This document shows, piece by piece, positions 26,448 to 34,573 of a DNA stretch of 40,916 nucleotides. This stretch comes from Faecousia sp. (GTDB lineage: Bacteria; Bacillota; Clostridia; Oscillospirales; Oscillospiraceae). The stretch lies in assembly GCA_029257335.1 (NCBI GenBank), contig JARIBV010000085.1, positions 1-40,916 of the forward strand. Reading direction: 5' to 3'. The notes under the pieces are model-generated. The model did not search any database, had not been told where the DNA came from, and saw only the letters and a program-made list of their open reading frames with translations. Both the position numbers and the translations under genes were made by a program. The number at the start of each line of letters is the position of its first letter. The stretch's first letter is position 1.

Positions 26448-27281
26448 TTACTTTCTGCCCTTGAGGGCCTTTTTCATTTCCTTCAGCTTCCGGCTGTCTT
26501 TGTTGTCTACCAGATTGCTCACCAGCAGAAGCGCCAGGGTCACAAAGAAGATGATGGTTGCCAGCGCATACATCTTAGGGCTGACGGATTTTTTTGTCAT
26601 ACTGTAGATGTGGATTGGCAGGGTCTGAAAGCCGTTGCCGGAGGTGAAATAAGTGATGACAAAGTCATCCATACTGAGCGTAAAGGCCATAATGGCACCC
26701 GTGACGATGCCGGGCATCATTTCCGGCAGCTCCACCTTGAAAAAGGCACGCAGAGGGGTACAGCCAAGGTCCATGGCAGCCTCCGGTAGACTTTTGTCCA
26801 TTTGCTGAAGTTTGGGCAGCACCTGCAAAATCACATAGGGCAGGCAGAAGGTTACATGGGCCGCCAGCATGGTCCAGAAGCTGAGACTGGTGGCAGCGCC
26901 GAAGAACCGTCCCACGAATACAAACATAAGCATGAGAGAAATGCCGGTGATAATGTCAGGATTGATCATGGGGATGTCCGTCACGGTGTTCAGCACCCGG
27001 CGATACCATCTGGAACGCATCCGGTCGATGCCCCAGGCAGCTGCGGTGCCCATGACGGTTGCGATGACCGTAGCCGTCACTGCCAGAATCAGCGTGTTGC
27101 GGACGGCCTTCAGAGTGTTCACATCCTGAAACAGCTCTGCGTACCATTTGAAAGAAAAGCCGGACATAACAGAAAGACTTTTGGATGCATTGAAAGAGAA
27201 CAGCAGCAGGATTGCAATGGGCGCAAAGAGGAAAAGGAAGATCAGTGCGCTGTAAATTTTTGCAGAGGTTTTCATTTTCAT
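26448..27281 (-). CDS. potC: Polyamine ABC transporter permease PotC
   Basis: 277 aa inner-membrane permease with six helices and the EAA loop LPEAAMDLGCTPLRAFFKVELPEM, which docks onto the ATPase. The C-terminal half SMDDFVITYF is typical of PotC. ATG 27281 is preferred to ATG 27296 because GGAGG then has correct spacing and the longer form would overlap potB. Pairs with PotB to form the pore. Confidence 0.93.
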   Translation of the reverse strand: MKMKTSAKIYSALIFLFLFAPIAILLLFSFNASKSLSVMSGFSFKWYAELFQDVNTLKAVRNTLILAVTATVIATVMGTAAAWGIDRMRSRWYRRVLNTVTDIPMINPDIITGISLMLMFVFVGRFFGAATSLSFWTMLAAHVTFCLPYVILQVLPKLQQMDKSLPEAAMDLGCTPLRAFFKVELPEMMPGIVTGAIMAFTLSMDDFVITYFTSGNGFQTLPIHIYSMTKKSVSPKMYALATIIFFVTLALLLVSNLVDNKDSRKLKEMKKALKGRK

Positions 27282-27282
27282 C

Positions 27283-28167
27283 TCACTTACCTCCATTCAT
27301 TCGGTGGCCTGTCAGATACTTGAACAGTGCCATGACAGCCAGCAGCAGCACCATCATCACCAGGGCAATGGCTGCTGCAAAGTGAAAATTATTGGCGGCG
27401 TACTGGCCTTCAATCACATCTCCAATCAGCAGGAACTTGCCGCTGCCCAGCTTCTGGGAGATGTAGAAGGTGCTGACCGCAGGAATGAGTACCATGGTGA
27501 CACCGGAAACCACACCGGGCAGGCTCAGGGGAAACACCACCCGCCGCAGTACGGACAGGCTGTTGCAGCCCAGATCTCTGGCAGCCTCCAGCAGCTTGTC
27601 ATCCATCTTCGCCATAATGGAGTAGATGGGCAGCACCATATAGGGAAGAAAGTCGTAGACCATACCGATGACCACCGCTGTTTCCGTGCCGATGAGCTTG
27701 ATGCGGTGCAGGCCCAGGGCTGCCAGCATATTATTGAGAATGCCGGTATCCTGCATAATGGTCATCCAAGCGTAGGTGCGGATCAGGAAGTTCATCCACA
27801 TGGGGATCATGATGAGGGTCATCATGATTTTCTGTGTTTTTTCCTGGGCACGGGACATGATATAGGCAATGGGATAGCCCAGCAGCAGACAGATGAGAGT
27901 AGAAATCGCTGCCAGCTTCAGACTGCGCAGGGCAATCACAATATAGGTGTGGACCTCACGGGTAGAGCCGTCTGCATTCAGGATGCTGCTGGTGGAATGA
28001 AAGAACTTTGCCATATTGGCAGTGGTAAAGTGGAATTCATTGTCTGTAAAGGCATAGTATGCAACAAACACCAAGGGTACCAGTACAAAGATCATGGCCC
28101 ACAGGGAATAGGGGGCCAGAGCTGCACGGTAGCCGCTCTGACTGCCCTTCAGCTTTCTTTGTCTCAT
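27283..28167 (-). CDS. potB: Polyamine ABC transporter permease PotB
   Basis: 294 aa permease, six helices, EAA loop [44 protein letters not shown] is characteristic of PotB. The start ATG overlaps the potA stop as ATGA with GAGGAGG inside the potA tail, so its translation normally depends on ribosomes finishing potA. The stop codon at potA codon 110 could therefore reduce potB expression, though the second potA part has its own Met codons. Confidence 0.93.
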   Translation of the reverse strand: MRQRKLKGSQSGYRAALAPYSLWAMIFVLVPLVFVAYYAFTDNEFHFTTANMAKFFHSTSSILNADGSTREVHTYIVIALRSLKLAAISTLICLLLGYPIAYIMSRAQEKTQKIMMTLIMIPMWMNFLIRTYAWMTIMQDTGILNNMLAALGLHRIKLIGTETAVVIGMVYDFLPYMVLPIYSIMAKMDDKLLEAARDLGCNSLSVLRRVVFPLSLPGVVSGVTMVLIPAVSTFYISQKLGSGKFLLIGDVIEGQYAANNFHFAAAIALVMMVLLLAVMALFKYLTGHRMNGGK

Positions 28168-29279
28168 TGCTCGACCTCCTCAGGGTTTGACAGCTCGTCC
28201 AGCTCGTTGGAGAAGGAGGAATAGTCGCCAAACATACCGGAGTATTTGGATTTTTTCATGATATGGATGGCGTCCGGCTCCAGATACAGGCCGATATGCT
28301 CTCCCACATCTACAAAATCCGTGGTCTGGATCATCCACTTGAAGCCCTTGATATCCACGATGATCTCGTAGTGAACGCCCATAAAAGTGACGGAGGTGAC
28401 TACGCCGTCCAGCATGCCCTTTTCCACGGGTACAATGTCCACGTCCTCGGGCCGCACGACCACATCCACCGGCTCGTTTTTCTCAAAACCCGTGTCCAGA
28501 CACCGGAAGGTATGTCCCGCAAAGCGGGCAGAATAGTCCTCCAGCATTACGCCGTCCAAAATGTTGCTTTCTCCGATAAAGTCCGCGACAAAAGCGTTCT
28601 TGGGCTCATTGTAGATATCGATGGGCGTGCCGATCTGCTGGATGATGCCCTCGTTCATCACCACAATGGTGTCGGACATGGAAAGGGCCTCCTCCTGATC
28701 GTGGGTGACGAAAATAAAGGTGATGCCGGTGCTCTGCTGGATTTTTTTCAGCTCCACCTGCATGTCCTTGCGGAGCTTCAGATCCAGTGCGCCCAGAGGC
28801 TCGTCCAGAAGCAGCACCTTGGGATGACTGATGAGGGCTCTTGCGATAGCCACACGCTGCTGCTGACCGCCGGACAGGCTGGTGACAGAGCGGTTTGCAA
28901 AGCCGGACATCATAACGACCCCCAGCATCTGCTTGACCTTCTTATCGATTTACGCCTTAGGCACCTTCTTTTCCCGCAGCGGAAAGGCCACATTCTCGTA
29001 TACATTCAGGTGAGGAAACAGGGCGTATTTCTGAAAAACCGTATTGATGTTCCTTTTATAGGCGGGCACATCGTTAATACGCTCTCCCATGAAGATCACA
29101 TCGCCTTCATCGGGCTGAGTAAAGCCGCCGATGATCCGCAGAGTGGTGGTTTTTCCGCAGCCGGAGGGACCCAGCAGCGTGATAAATTCGTTGTCCCGAA
29201 TATACAGACTTACATGATCCAGGATTTTTTCTCCGTCAAAGGACTTGGAAATATTTTTCAGTTCAATCAGTTTGCCCAT
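28164..29279 (-). pseudogene. potA: Polyamine ABC transporter ATPase PotA, in-frame stop at codon 110
   Basis: The full frame is 371 codons: Walker [11 protein letters not shown] loop [10 protein letters not shown], then TAA at 28950-28952, then in the same frame signature LSGGQQQR, Walker [14 protein letters not shown], switch FVTHDQEEA and the C-terminal TOBE-like domain. Family members usually have an acidic or polar residue after REKKVPK-A, so a single change such as GAA to TAA would explain it. The N-terminal piece lacks the signature and Walker B; the C-terminal piece (from Met at 28928) lacks Walker A, so neither can hydrolyse ATP alone. ATG 29279 follows GGGAGAGAG. Either recent inactivation or a base-call error. 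Confidence 0.92.
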
Positions 29280-29310
29280 AATCTCTCTCCCATTTCGTAA
29301 GCAGAATTTG

Positions 29311-29349
29311 CCAAAAAAAGTGGTATGCCGCACCTGCAGCATACCACTT
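29311..29349 (-). terminator. Terminator-like hairpin in the potA leader
   Basis: Minus strand: AAGTGGTATGC pairs perfectly with GCATACCACTT over a 10-base loop and is followed by TTTTTGG. It ends 32 bases before the potA start, so it would stop transcription before the operon unless prevented: an attenuator, or the end of a small RNA. Confidence 0.75.
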
Positions 29350-29843
29350 GAAATTGCAACACCGATGCACCCGACCAAATTATCCCCAGGTCGGAGTGCT
29401 TCAAATCACAATGGGATCAGAGTCTATATAGCAAAGATTACTTTTACCACTCTTATTGACCATTTCACAAGTATATGCCGCCAGGCACTGGTTTATAGTA
29501 ACCAACTTATAAAACTGAGCTCTTAACTCAATCAATAAGGCAACTAAAGTTGCCAACTGCGCTTGCGCAGTTTTCGGCATTCGACCCGGCTGTCCGTATG
29601 GCCTTGGCTGGGAAGTGCTCCCAACGGTCGTATCTTGCTTTGGAAAGACCCTTTCCAATCGAGACGGTGTGATTTTACCACTTTCTTCCCGGCGTGTCAA
29701 CTGCTTTTTCGGTTATTCGGCATATTCCGAAGAAATCCCACACAATCCGCCAGCGGCTTTCCGTAGGGGAGTTCCTGGAATGTCACGGGACGTTTTTTCA
29801 TTGCGTAAATCTATGCAGGGCGGCTGGAAAAGCTGAAATCACC
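29350..29843 (-). other. Unassigned leader / possible mobile-element remnant
   Basis: Between potA and the anti-sigma gene. Minus strand holds a strong promoter (29672-29700), two short perfect inverted repeats (ACTGCGC/GCGCAGT near 29565, GGCAACT/AGTTGCC near 29545) and an open frame from about 29583 to 29401 beginning MPKTAQAQLATLVALL with no ribosome binding site. A 34-codon frame starting MKKRPVTFQELPYGK lies upstream, near 29803-29699. I recognise neither. The G+C pattern and fragmentary frames resemble debris of an integrative element, but this is a guess. Confidence 0.4.
29672..29700 (-). promoter_or_regulatory. Strong sigma-A promoter upstream of potABCD leader
   Basis: Minus strand: consensus TTGACA (29695-29700), 17 bases, TAAAAT (29672-29677). 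Transcription would begin near 29665, about 385 bases before potA and about 315 bases before the leader terminator hairpin. Confidence 0.8.
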
Positions 29844-30506
29844 TTACTTGCTCCACAGCAGCACAGCATCGGCCATCAGATGCTGCAATTCGTCCGTATT
29901 CATGGACTCGATCTGTGTGTAATCGCCGGTGTAATAATAGACGGCGTCAATGCGATCTGCGCCCTTTTGGGCAGGGGATAATATGAATTCCGAGAAAACA
30001 TCGGCCTTGGTAATCAGCGCATCCCATTTTGTGTCGGAGACATAAAAGAATAAACAGGTATGCTTCTGACCGTCCTCTAAAACTTCTACATTTTTGATTT
30101 TCACATGCGCAACCCGACTGCCCATTAACCGTCCGGTCAGGCTGTTGTCTACCATGGATACAGAGAGATTGTCCTGATATGCAACGATGCGATCAGAGCG
30201 CTTTAACAGACCGATTATAGAAAAAGTTACGGCTGCCAATAACAGAACCGCCACTCCAATCATGAAAAGTTGCTTTTTCAGCAGCTTTTTTTTGACCGCC
30301 TGAAAGGAGGCCGCTTTTTGTTGTTCCCGATCGGCATGATCGGAAAGGATCAAAACATCCTCATCTTTACAAAGTTCTTCATAGCAGCTCTTGCAGTCTG
30401 CGCATTGGGACAAGTGCTGCTGCACAATTTGCTGACTTTCGTTGCTGCATACATCATCGTGATATAGAGGCAGAAGGTCTTTTATCAGATTACAGGGATA
30501 GTTCAT
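29844..30506 (-). CDS. Anti-sigma factor with zinc-finger (HC2-type) N-terminus
   Basis: 220 aa. Residues 1-45 hold the putative zinc-binding anti-sigma domain (C5, then HLSQCADCKSCYEEL with the H-x3-C-x2-C pattern); a single membrane helix lies about residues 80-100 (LFMIGVAVLLLAAVTFSIIGLL); the outer 120 residues form a sensor domain of unknown fold. It would hold the adjacent ECF sigma factor at the membrane until a signal arrives. Its ATG overlaps the sigma factor stop (ATGA), the usual coupling that fixes stoichiometry. Confidence 0.88.
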   Translation of the reverse strand: MNYPCNLIKDLLPLYHDDVCSNESQQIVQQHLSQCADCKSCYEELCKDEDVLILSDHADREQQKAASFQAVKKKLLKKQLFMIGVAVLLLAAVTFSIIGLLKRSDRIVAYQDNLSVSMVDNSLTGRLMGSRVAHVKIKNVEVLEDGQKHTCLFFYVSDTKWDALITKADVFSEFILSPAQKGADRIDAVYYYTGDYTQIESMNTDELQHLMADAVLLWSK

Positions 30507-30976
30507 TTTGCACGCTCCTTTATTTTCATTCTTGCCCGATGATAGGTCACACGGGCCCAGCTTTCTGTTTTTCCCCAGAGCAGCCCGATTTCTTTAAAGG
30601 ACAATTCCCCGAAGGTGCGCATCCAGAACACTTCCTGATAGGGCTGTTCCAGGTCATGCAGCAGCTGGTGCAAATGAAAGGCAGAGTCTTTCCTGAAAAG
30701 ATCGGATTCCATGTCGTTTTCGGAGGGAAGGTCCTCCGGAGGAATGTCTGCCTGCCGCTTGTTTCGCTTCATTTCAGTATATAAGGTGTTCTTTGCGATT
30801 TGACAGAGCCACACGCTTAGCTTGCATTCGCCTCGAAAAGAGTCAATGCTCTTCATGGCCTTAAAGAAGGACTCCTGTGTAAGCTCCTCAGCCCAGGACG
30901 CATCCCGGCAAAGAGACAGCAGGTACTGAAAGACAGTATCATAATACTGAGAATAGATCTGCTCCATACTGTCCAT
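30503..30976 (-). CDS. ECF-type RNA polymerase sigma factor
   Basis: 157 aa, with only regions 2 and 4. Region 2: YYDTVFQYLLSLC, AEELTQESFFKAMKS and VWLCQIAKNTL; region 4: EVFWMRTFGELSFKEIGLLWGKTESWARVTYHRARMKI. The Shine-Dalgarno TGAGGTG overlaps the stop of the preceding membrane-protein gene, so the three genes are one translationally coupled unit. The regulon is unknown; autoregulation is usual. Confidence 0.93.
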   Translation of the reverse strand: MDSMEQIYSQYYDTVFQYLLSLCRDASWAEELTQESFFKAMKSIDSFRGECKLSVWLCQIAKNTLYTEMKRNKRQADIPPEDLPSENDMESDLFRKDSAFHLHQLLHDLEQPYQEVFWMRTFGELSFKEIGLLWGKTESWARVTYHRARMKIKERAK

Positions 30977-30985
30977 CCGAACACC

Positions 30986-31525
30986 TCATTTCATCGTGGC
31001 TTTATGATGTTTTCTTAAGAAGACTCCAGTCAAAAAGGAGAATCCCACATCTGATATTCTGATTGTATCAAATAAAAACAGAGCAATCAATATGGCAGAT
31101 GCAATCACCCCGATGGTGATGATATTTGCGATCCATCCGGTTCCTGCTGCATACCAGACACATATAGCAAGGATGGGAGAAAAAAGGGAAAATATGGTCC
31201 AGCCGGATGCAAACAATGCAGAATACACACTGTTTGTAATCATGGCGGTAACATAATAGGCGCTTAACATCCCCAGACAAAAGAAGAATACATTGACAGC
31301 AGCTCTTTTGGGAGTGCTGCTATAGATCGACAGCAGGGTGCACAGGAAAATCCAGACCGACATTTGAGAAAAGACATTGCCTAGGTTTGTCGTGTAACGG
31401 TCAAGGAGCTTGCTGAGTACCCCCAGCAGCAGACCCAGGCAGGTCACAAAGACGGTATGGAAAAATGCTTTTGGAAATGGAGTGGTTCTGCTTGGAATAC
31501 GAATTTGATCCAGTAATGTTGTCAT
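30986..31525 (-). CDS. Small multi-pass membrane protein, unknown family
   Basis: 179 aa with about five or six hydrophobic segments (FVTCLGLLLGVLS, MSVWIFLCTLLSIY, AAVNVFFFCLGMLSAYYV, SLFSPILAICVWYAA, IITIGVIASAILIALFLF) and a basic tail. ATG 31525 fits GGAGG better than ATG 31540. First gene of the unit that continues with the ECF sigma and anti-sigma genes, so it may be a target or a sensor for that system. No function assigned. Confidence 0.75.
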   Translation of the reverse strand: MTTLLDQIRIPSRTTPFPKAFFHTVFVTCLGLLLGVLSKLLDRYTTNLGNVFSQMSVWIFLCTLLSIYSSTPKRAAVNVFFFCLGMLSAYYVTAMITNSVYSALFASGWTIFSLFSPILAICVWYAAGTGWIANIITIGVIASAILIALFLFDTIRISDVGFSFLTGVFLRKHHKATMK

Positions 31526-31604
31526 TTCTTCAGCCTCCATCCTTATGACTGCACAGATGGAAAAATGTTACAGACTTTTTGAAAAAATTTCCGAGACACA
31601 AAGG

Positions 31605-31692
31605 ACAGGGACGGCATCCTTCCGAGTCCGGGTGGCACCGCATTTTTATATGATAAAACAGCAGGGATCGAAAAAACCGATCCCTGCTGACT
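31605..31692 (+). promoter_or_regulatory. Possible orphan T-box riboswitch fragment with terminator
   Basis: GGGTGGCACCGC at 31630-31641 matches the conserved T-box motif (GGGTGGNACCGC). A small hairpin AAGGA...TCCTT (about 31601-31621) precedes it and a 12-base perfect terminator stem (31659-31670 with 31678-31689) follows. Only about 90 bases lie between the divergent start codon and the motif, too few for a full stem I with specifier loop, and the next plus-strand gene is far away. So it looks like the 3' end of a T-box leader without its gene. Confidence 0.45.
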
Positions 31693-31743
31693 GTTCTTTA
31701 TCAGACTTCATTCATAGGTTTTGACAGGCTCTCTGATTTTATT

Positions 31744-32214
31744 TTACAAGAGAAGCCGATATCTTTCAGGTGCAATTTGCTGAAAGCCAACAGACCTGAA
31801 CATTTTTTGACTCTGCTGATTGAACGAATAAATTTCTGCATCGACCTTCGTCCAGCCCACTTGTCTGGCCCGATTTACAATGGCTTCCACCGCTTTCCTG
31901 CCAAGATGTCGATTCTGATATTCCTTACAGATCACGATGGCAATTTCACCGTTATACAGGGTAATGTCTCCCACCAAGCGGCTTCTTCCGTTTTCACGGA
32001 ATTTGAGATAATAACATTCCCCCGCCTTTGCCAGATATCGATACATTTGACTGAGCAGCTTCCGGTCATAAGGACTGTCCCGGTTGTCCACCTGCTTACA
32101 TACATCTGAATCCTGATACCAGGAAAAGGTTCTTTTATAGTTGGGATAGTATTTTACCAGTGAAAGGGTGGGGTCAATTACAATTTCTTTCGGCTGGGTG
32201 TAATCATCGATCAT
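31744..32214 (-). CDS. GNAT-family N-acetyltransferase
   Basis: 156 aa. The acetyl-CoA-binding core is visible: IAIVICKEYQNRHLGRKAVEAIVNRARQVG (motif A, with the Q/RxxG/A-like NRHLGR pyrophosphate loop) and a closing SFNQQSQKMFRSVGFQ motif B. The substrate is not predictable. Start at 32214 (MIDDYTQPKEI) fits GAGAGG; the open frame extends to 32310 but its extra 32 residues have no family resemblance. Confidence 0.85.
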   Translation of the reverse strand: MIDDYTQPKEIVIDPTLSLVKYYPNYKRTFSWYQDSDVCKQVDNRDSPYDRKLLSQMYRYLAKAGECYYLKFRENGRSRLVGDITLYNGEIAIVICKEYQNRHLGRKAVEAIVNRARQVGWTKVDAEIYSFNQQSQKMFRSVGFQQIAPERYRLLL

Positions 32215-32321
32215 ATGAAATTGCCTCTCTTTCGTGTTTCGCATTTTACGATTCATCCCGACCTGAAGCATAGAAAAGCGGTCGGTTCCTGGTATGTCCC
32301 TATCATCCATGGGGCCCAGTC

Positions 32322-32356
32322 ATAAAGGGGCGACAGCCCTGCTGCCGCCCCTTTGC
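32322..32356 (-). terminator. Terminator-like hairpin after zinc-ribbon gene
   Basis: AAAGGGGCG (32324-32332) pairs with CGCCCCTTT (32346-32354) over 13 bases. Its T tract is short on the minus strand, so moderate strength. Confidence 0.55.
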
Positions 32357-32397
32357 TGCTGTGTCTTGCTTCTGCCCGCTTGAGAAGAGTGCAAACT

Positions 32398-33747
32398 TTA
32401 TTGGCCTTCTATATTGGTTTCGTAGGTGTAGCGATCGATGTCAGATGTGACACACTTTGCAAAAGCGGCATCCAGATCGCTGTAGCCGTCAAAATAGAAG
32501 CTGTTGAAGCCGCCGAAATTTGCCGTCACACTGTCATAAGGTGTGGAATAGTTGCTCAGATCCACGGTCATGGTTCCGTCCGAGGAGAGAACCAGATCAC
32601 TGTAACGGATGCTGTAGTAGTAAGAGAAGGTCTCCTGCCCCTTGTCCTTGGGAAGGGTGATCGTGGTCTGCACTTGGTACACCACATACAGCATATTGTT
32701 TTCGGAATATGTCCGGGAAGTGTCTTTTTCTGTCAAGAGGTAGCATCCCACATAGGACACATCACCAAGGGTACAGTTTTTGCTCCATTTTTTGGCTGCA
32801 TCCGCACGAAGCACATCCTGACCCTGGGACTTCATTTTCTCAAGGGATTCCTCGGGAATTTCGGAGAGCTGACTTACATAGCTGTCCAGACCTTCAACCG
32901 TGTAAGTCTTTTCGGTCTGGGTAAAGATAACACCGTAGTTTCTCAGGAAGAAATCTTTTCCCTCCTGTGTCTCGGCAAAGGGCAAAGAGACTGTAATGGT
33001 GTCTCCGTTTTTGAGCCCTTGGGAAGGCTCCAGTTCAAAATCCAGGTCATAGGAATAGTCGGCGCTTGTGTTATGCTCCATATGGACCTCTCCCTTGGGA
33101 GCTGTGCCGGTATAGCTGAGGTCGAGACATGCAAAAGGATCTTCCTGCTTTGCTTCCTGCAAGCCCTCTACGGTGAAGGTCTTATCTTCATAACTCAGGG
33201 AAATGCCGAATTCTTCTTTGAGGAGTTCATCGTTGCAGTCCCACTTAAAATGGATTTCGTCGCCGTTTGACAGGCTGGTGGATCGGTCAAAGCTGCCGTC
33301 GATGTACACATCCAGCAGGTATTCGCAGAGGTCCTCCTTGTCCATCATGGAAAGGAAGGTGGAGTCTTTTCCCTTATATTCAATTTTTTCTCCAAAATCA
33401 GAAAAAAATGCATCTTCATCAAAATGATAGGCAGCCGTTCCCACGGTGTCATAGCCGGAGAAGTTCACACTCAGGTAGGAATTCAGATCTACCTTCAAAG
33501 GTCTGGTCAGGAAGAAGATGACGATTGCAGCAATCACAATCACAACGCCTGCCACAATGCCGATCAACTTCTTATTCAATTTTGCAGCGGGTTTGGTTCC
33601 GGCGGTGGAAGCAGCTGCCCCATTGGGAACGGTCTGCTCAGACTGGGATACACCTTTTTCCTTTTTGGGTACCACGGGGGTGCCGCACTTCTCGCAGAAT
33701 TTTGCGTCATCGTCGAGCCGTGCGCCACAGTTTTCACAAAATAACAT
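32398..33747 (-). CDS. Zinc-ribbon membrane protein, unknown function
   Basis: 449 aa. Residues 1-25 are a double-CxxC zinc ribbon (FCENCGARLDDDAKFCEKCG), followed by a Ser/Ala-rich linker, one membrane helix near 65-85 (LIGIVAGVVIVIAAIVIFFL) and a long extracellular part of repeated Tyr/Asp/Thr-rich segments with two similar units (DYSYDLDFELEPSQGLKNGD; related FDRSTSLSNGDEIHF). This layout (cytoplasmic ribbon, one helix, Ig-like outer repeats) is common in gut Clostridia; no function is established to my knowledge. AAGGAGAGA precedes the start. Confidence 0.8.
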   Translation of the reverse strand: MLFCENCGARLDDDAKFCEKCGTPVVPKKEKGVSQSEQTVPNGAAASTAGTKPAAKLNKKLIGIVAGVVIVIAAIVIFFLTRPLKVDLNSYLSVNFSGYDTVGTAAYHFDEDAFFSDFGEKIEYKGKDSTFLSMMDKEDLCEYLLDVYIDGSFDRSTSLSNGDEIHFKWDCNDELLKEEFGISLSYEDKTFTVEGLQEAKQEDPFACLDLSYTGTAPKGEVHMEHNTSADYSYDLDFELEPSQGLKNGDTITVSLPFAETQEGKDFFLRNYGVIFTQTEKTYTVEGLDSYVSQLSEIPEESLEKMKSQGQDVLRADAAKKWSKNCTLGDVSYVGCYLLTEKDTSRTYSENNMLYVVYQVQTTITLPKDKGQETFSYYYSIRYSDLVLSSDGTMTVDLSNYSTPYDSVTANFGGFNSFYFDGYSDLDAAFAKCVTSDIDRYTYETNIEGQ

Positions 33748-34215
33748 GCTTTCTCTCTCTCCTTAATTCATTTAGTGATCTATCCATTAAGAACCTCTGT
33801 GAGGACATCCCGGAAAACCAAACAGCACCGCGCAAGGACCGGACATTGCGCTGCCGGAAGAAATGCTTTGCCTCCGGCAGGGAGGCATTCTGTTTTCAGG
33901 GTCGGAGGCTCAATCATGGCATTGCGTATGGAATGCATTTTGCATCCAAACAGGGAACCTGTCAGAATAAGTCGCAGCAGCCGAATGCTGCACTTCAAAA
34001 TGACCAAACTCTATAAGTATAGCATCAAACTCTTATTTCGTCTAGGGTGATTCTTGGCAAAATTAAGAGAAAATTGTAGATTTCTGTATGGTACAAAACA
34101 GAAGTTCGACCTCAACAATCAGGATTGGTTTGGATAATAACACCAATTCCATCGCAGCATCCACAAGTTCCGCTTGCAAGATGTTAGAAAATGGCGGCCA
34201 TATTGCGGATAGCAG
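33748..34215. other. Gene-free stretch
   Basis: No supported gene in 468 bases. It contains a hairpin CTGCCGGA/TCCGGCAG (33851-33858 with 33873-33880) without a T tract, and ATTGGT...ACCAAT near 34123. Low-scoring open frames on both strands lack ribosome binding sites. Confidence 0.5.
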
Positions 34216-34244
34216 TTGTACGGAAAAGAAAGATGTGTTATAAT
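34216..34244 (+). promoter_or_regulatory. Sigma-A promoter of flippase-murT-gatD leader
   Basis: TTGTAC (34216-34221), 17 bases, consensus TATAAT (34239-34244). Transcription would start near 34251, about 320 bases before the flippase start. Confidence 0.85.
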
Positions 34245-34250
34245 CGTGTG

Positions 34251-34498
34251 GAAATCAGGAAGGAACAAAGATTGCGTCCCGTATATGGAGCGGTTCTTCC
34301 AAACATATCCGTAGAACCCCATGCCATGCATGAAAAATCAAACGCAAAACGGTTCAAAGAGCTGTGTTGTCCACCACAATGGTATGAAAGTGCTGATTTG
34401 AAAAATAGAAAGAAGCGGAACCCTTGCTGTGAATGGTCTGCATGCTGCTTTTGTTTTTGTAAAAATCAGCCCTGCATGGAGACAGAGCTGATTTTTTT
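34251..34498 (+). ncRNA. Leader RNA with alternative terminator/antiterminator pairing
   Basis: The terminator stem is AAATCAGC (34463-34470) with GCTGATTT (34487-34494), plus inner CCTG/CAG pairs and eight T. An identical GCTGATTT occurs upstream at 34392-34399 and can pair with the same AAATCAGC arm, forming an antiterminator. That is the layout of an attenuator or riboswitch. A hairpin GGTTCT...AGAACC (near 34289-34315) lies at the 5' side. I do not recognise a known riboswitch class. The spanning open frame (34191-34532) reads through the terminator and is probably not translated. Confidence 0.6.
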
Positions 34499-34573
34499 TG
34501 CAGAAGCAGACATCCTAAAACTAATGTATTAGAGTAGATAGATGAAATCAACAGAGAAAAAAGAGGTTTTTGT

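Noticed and set aside
34251..34498. 6S RNA
   Set aside because: I could not fold it into the long closed rod with a central bubble; the terminator/antiterminator reading explains more.
34191..34532. Plus-strand frame of 113 codons in the leader
   Set aside because: It begins upstream of the promoter and runs through the terminator stem; composition is not protein-like. A shorter TTG start at about 34271 with AGGAAGG is possible but weak.
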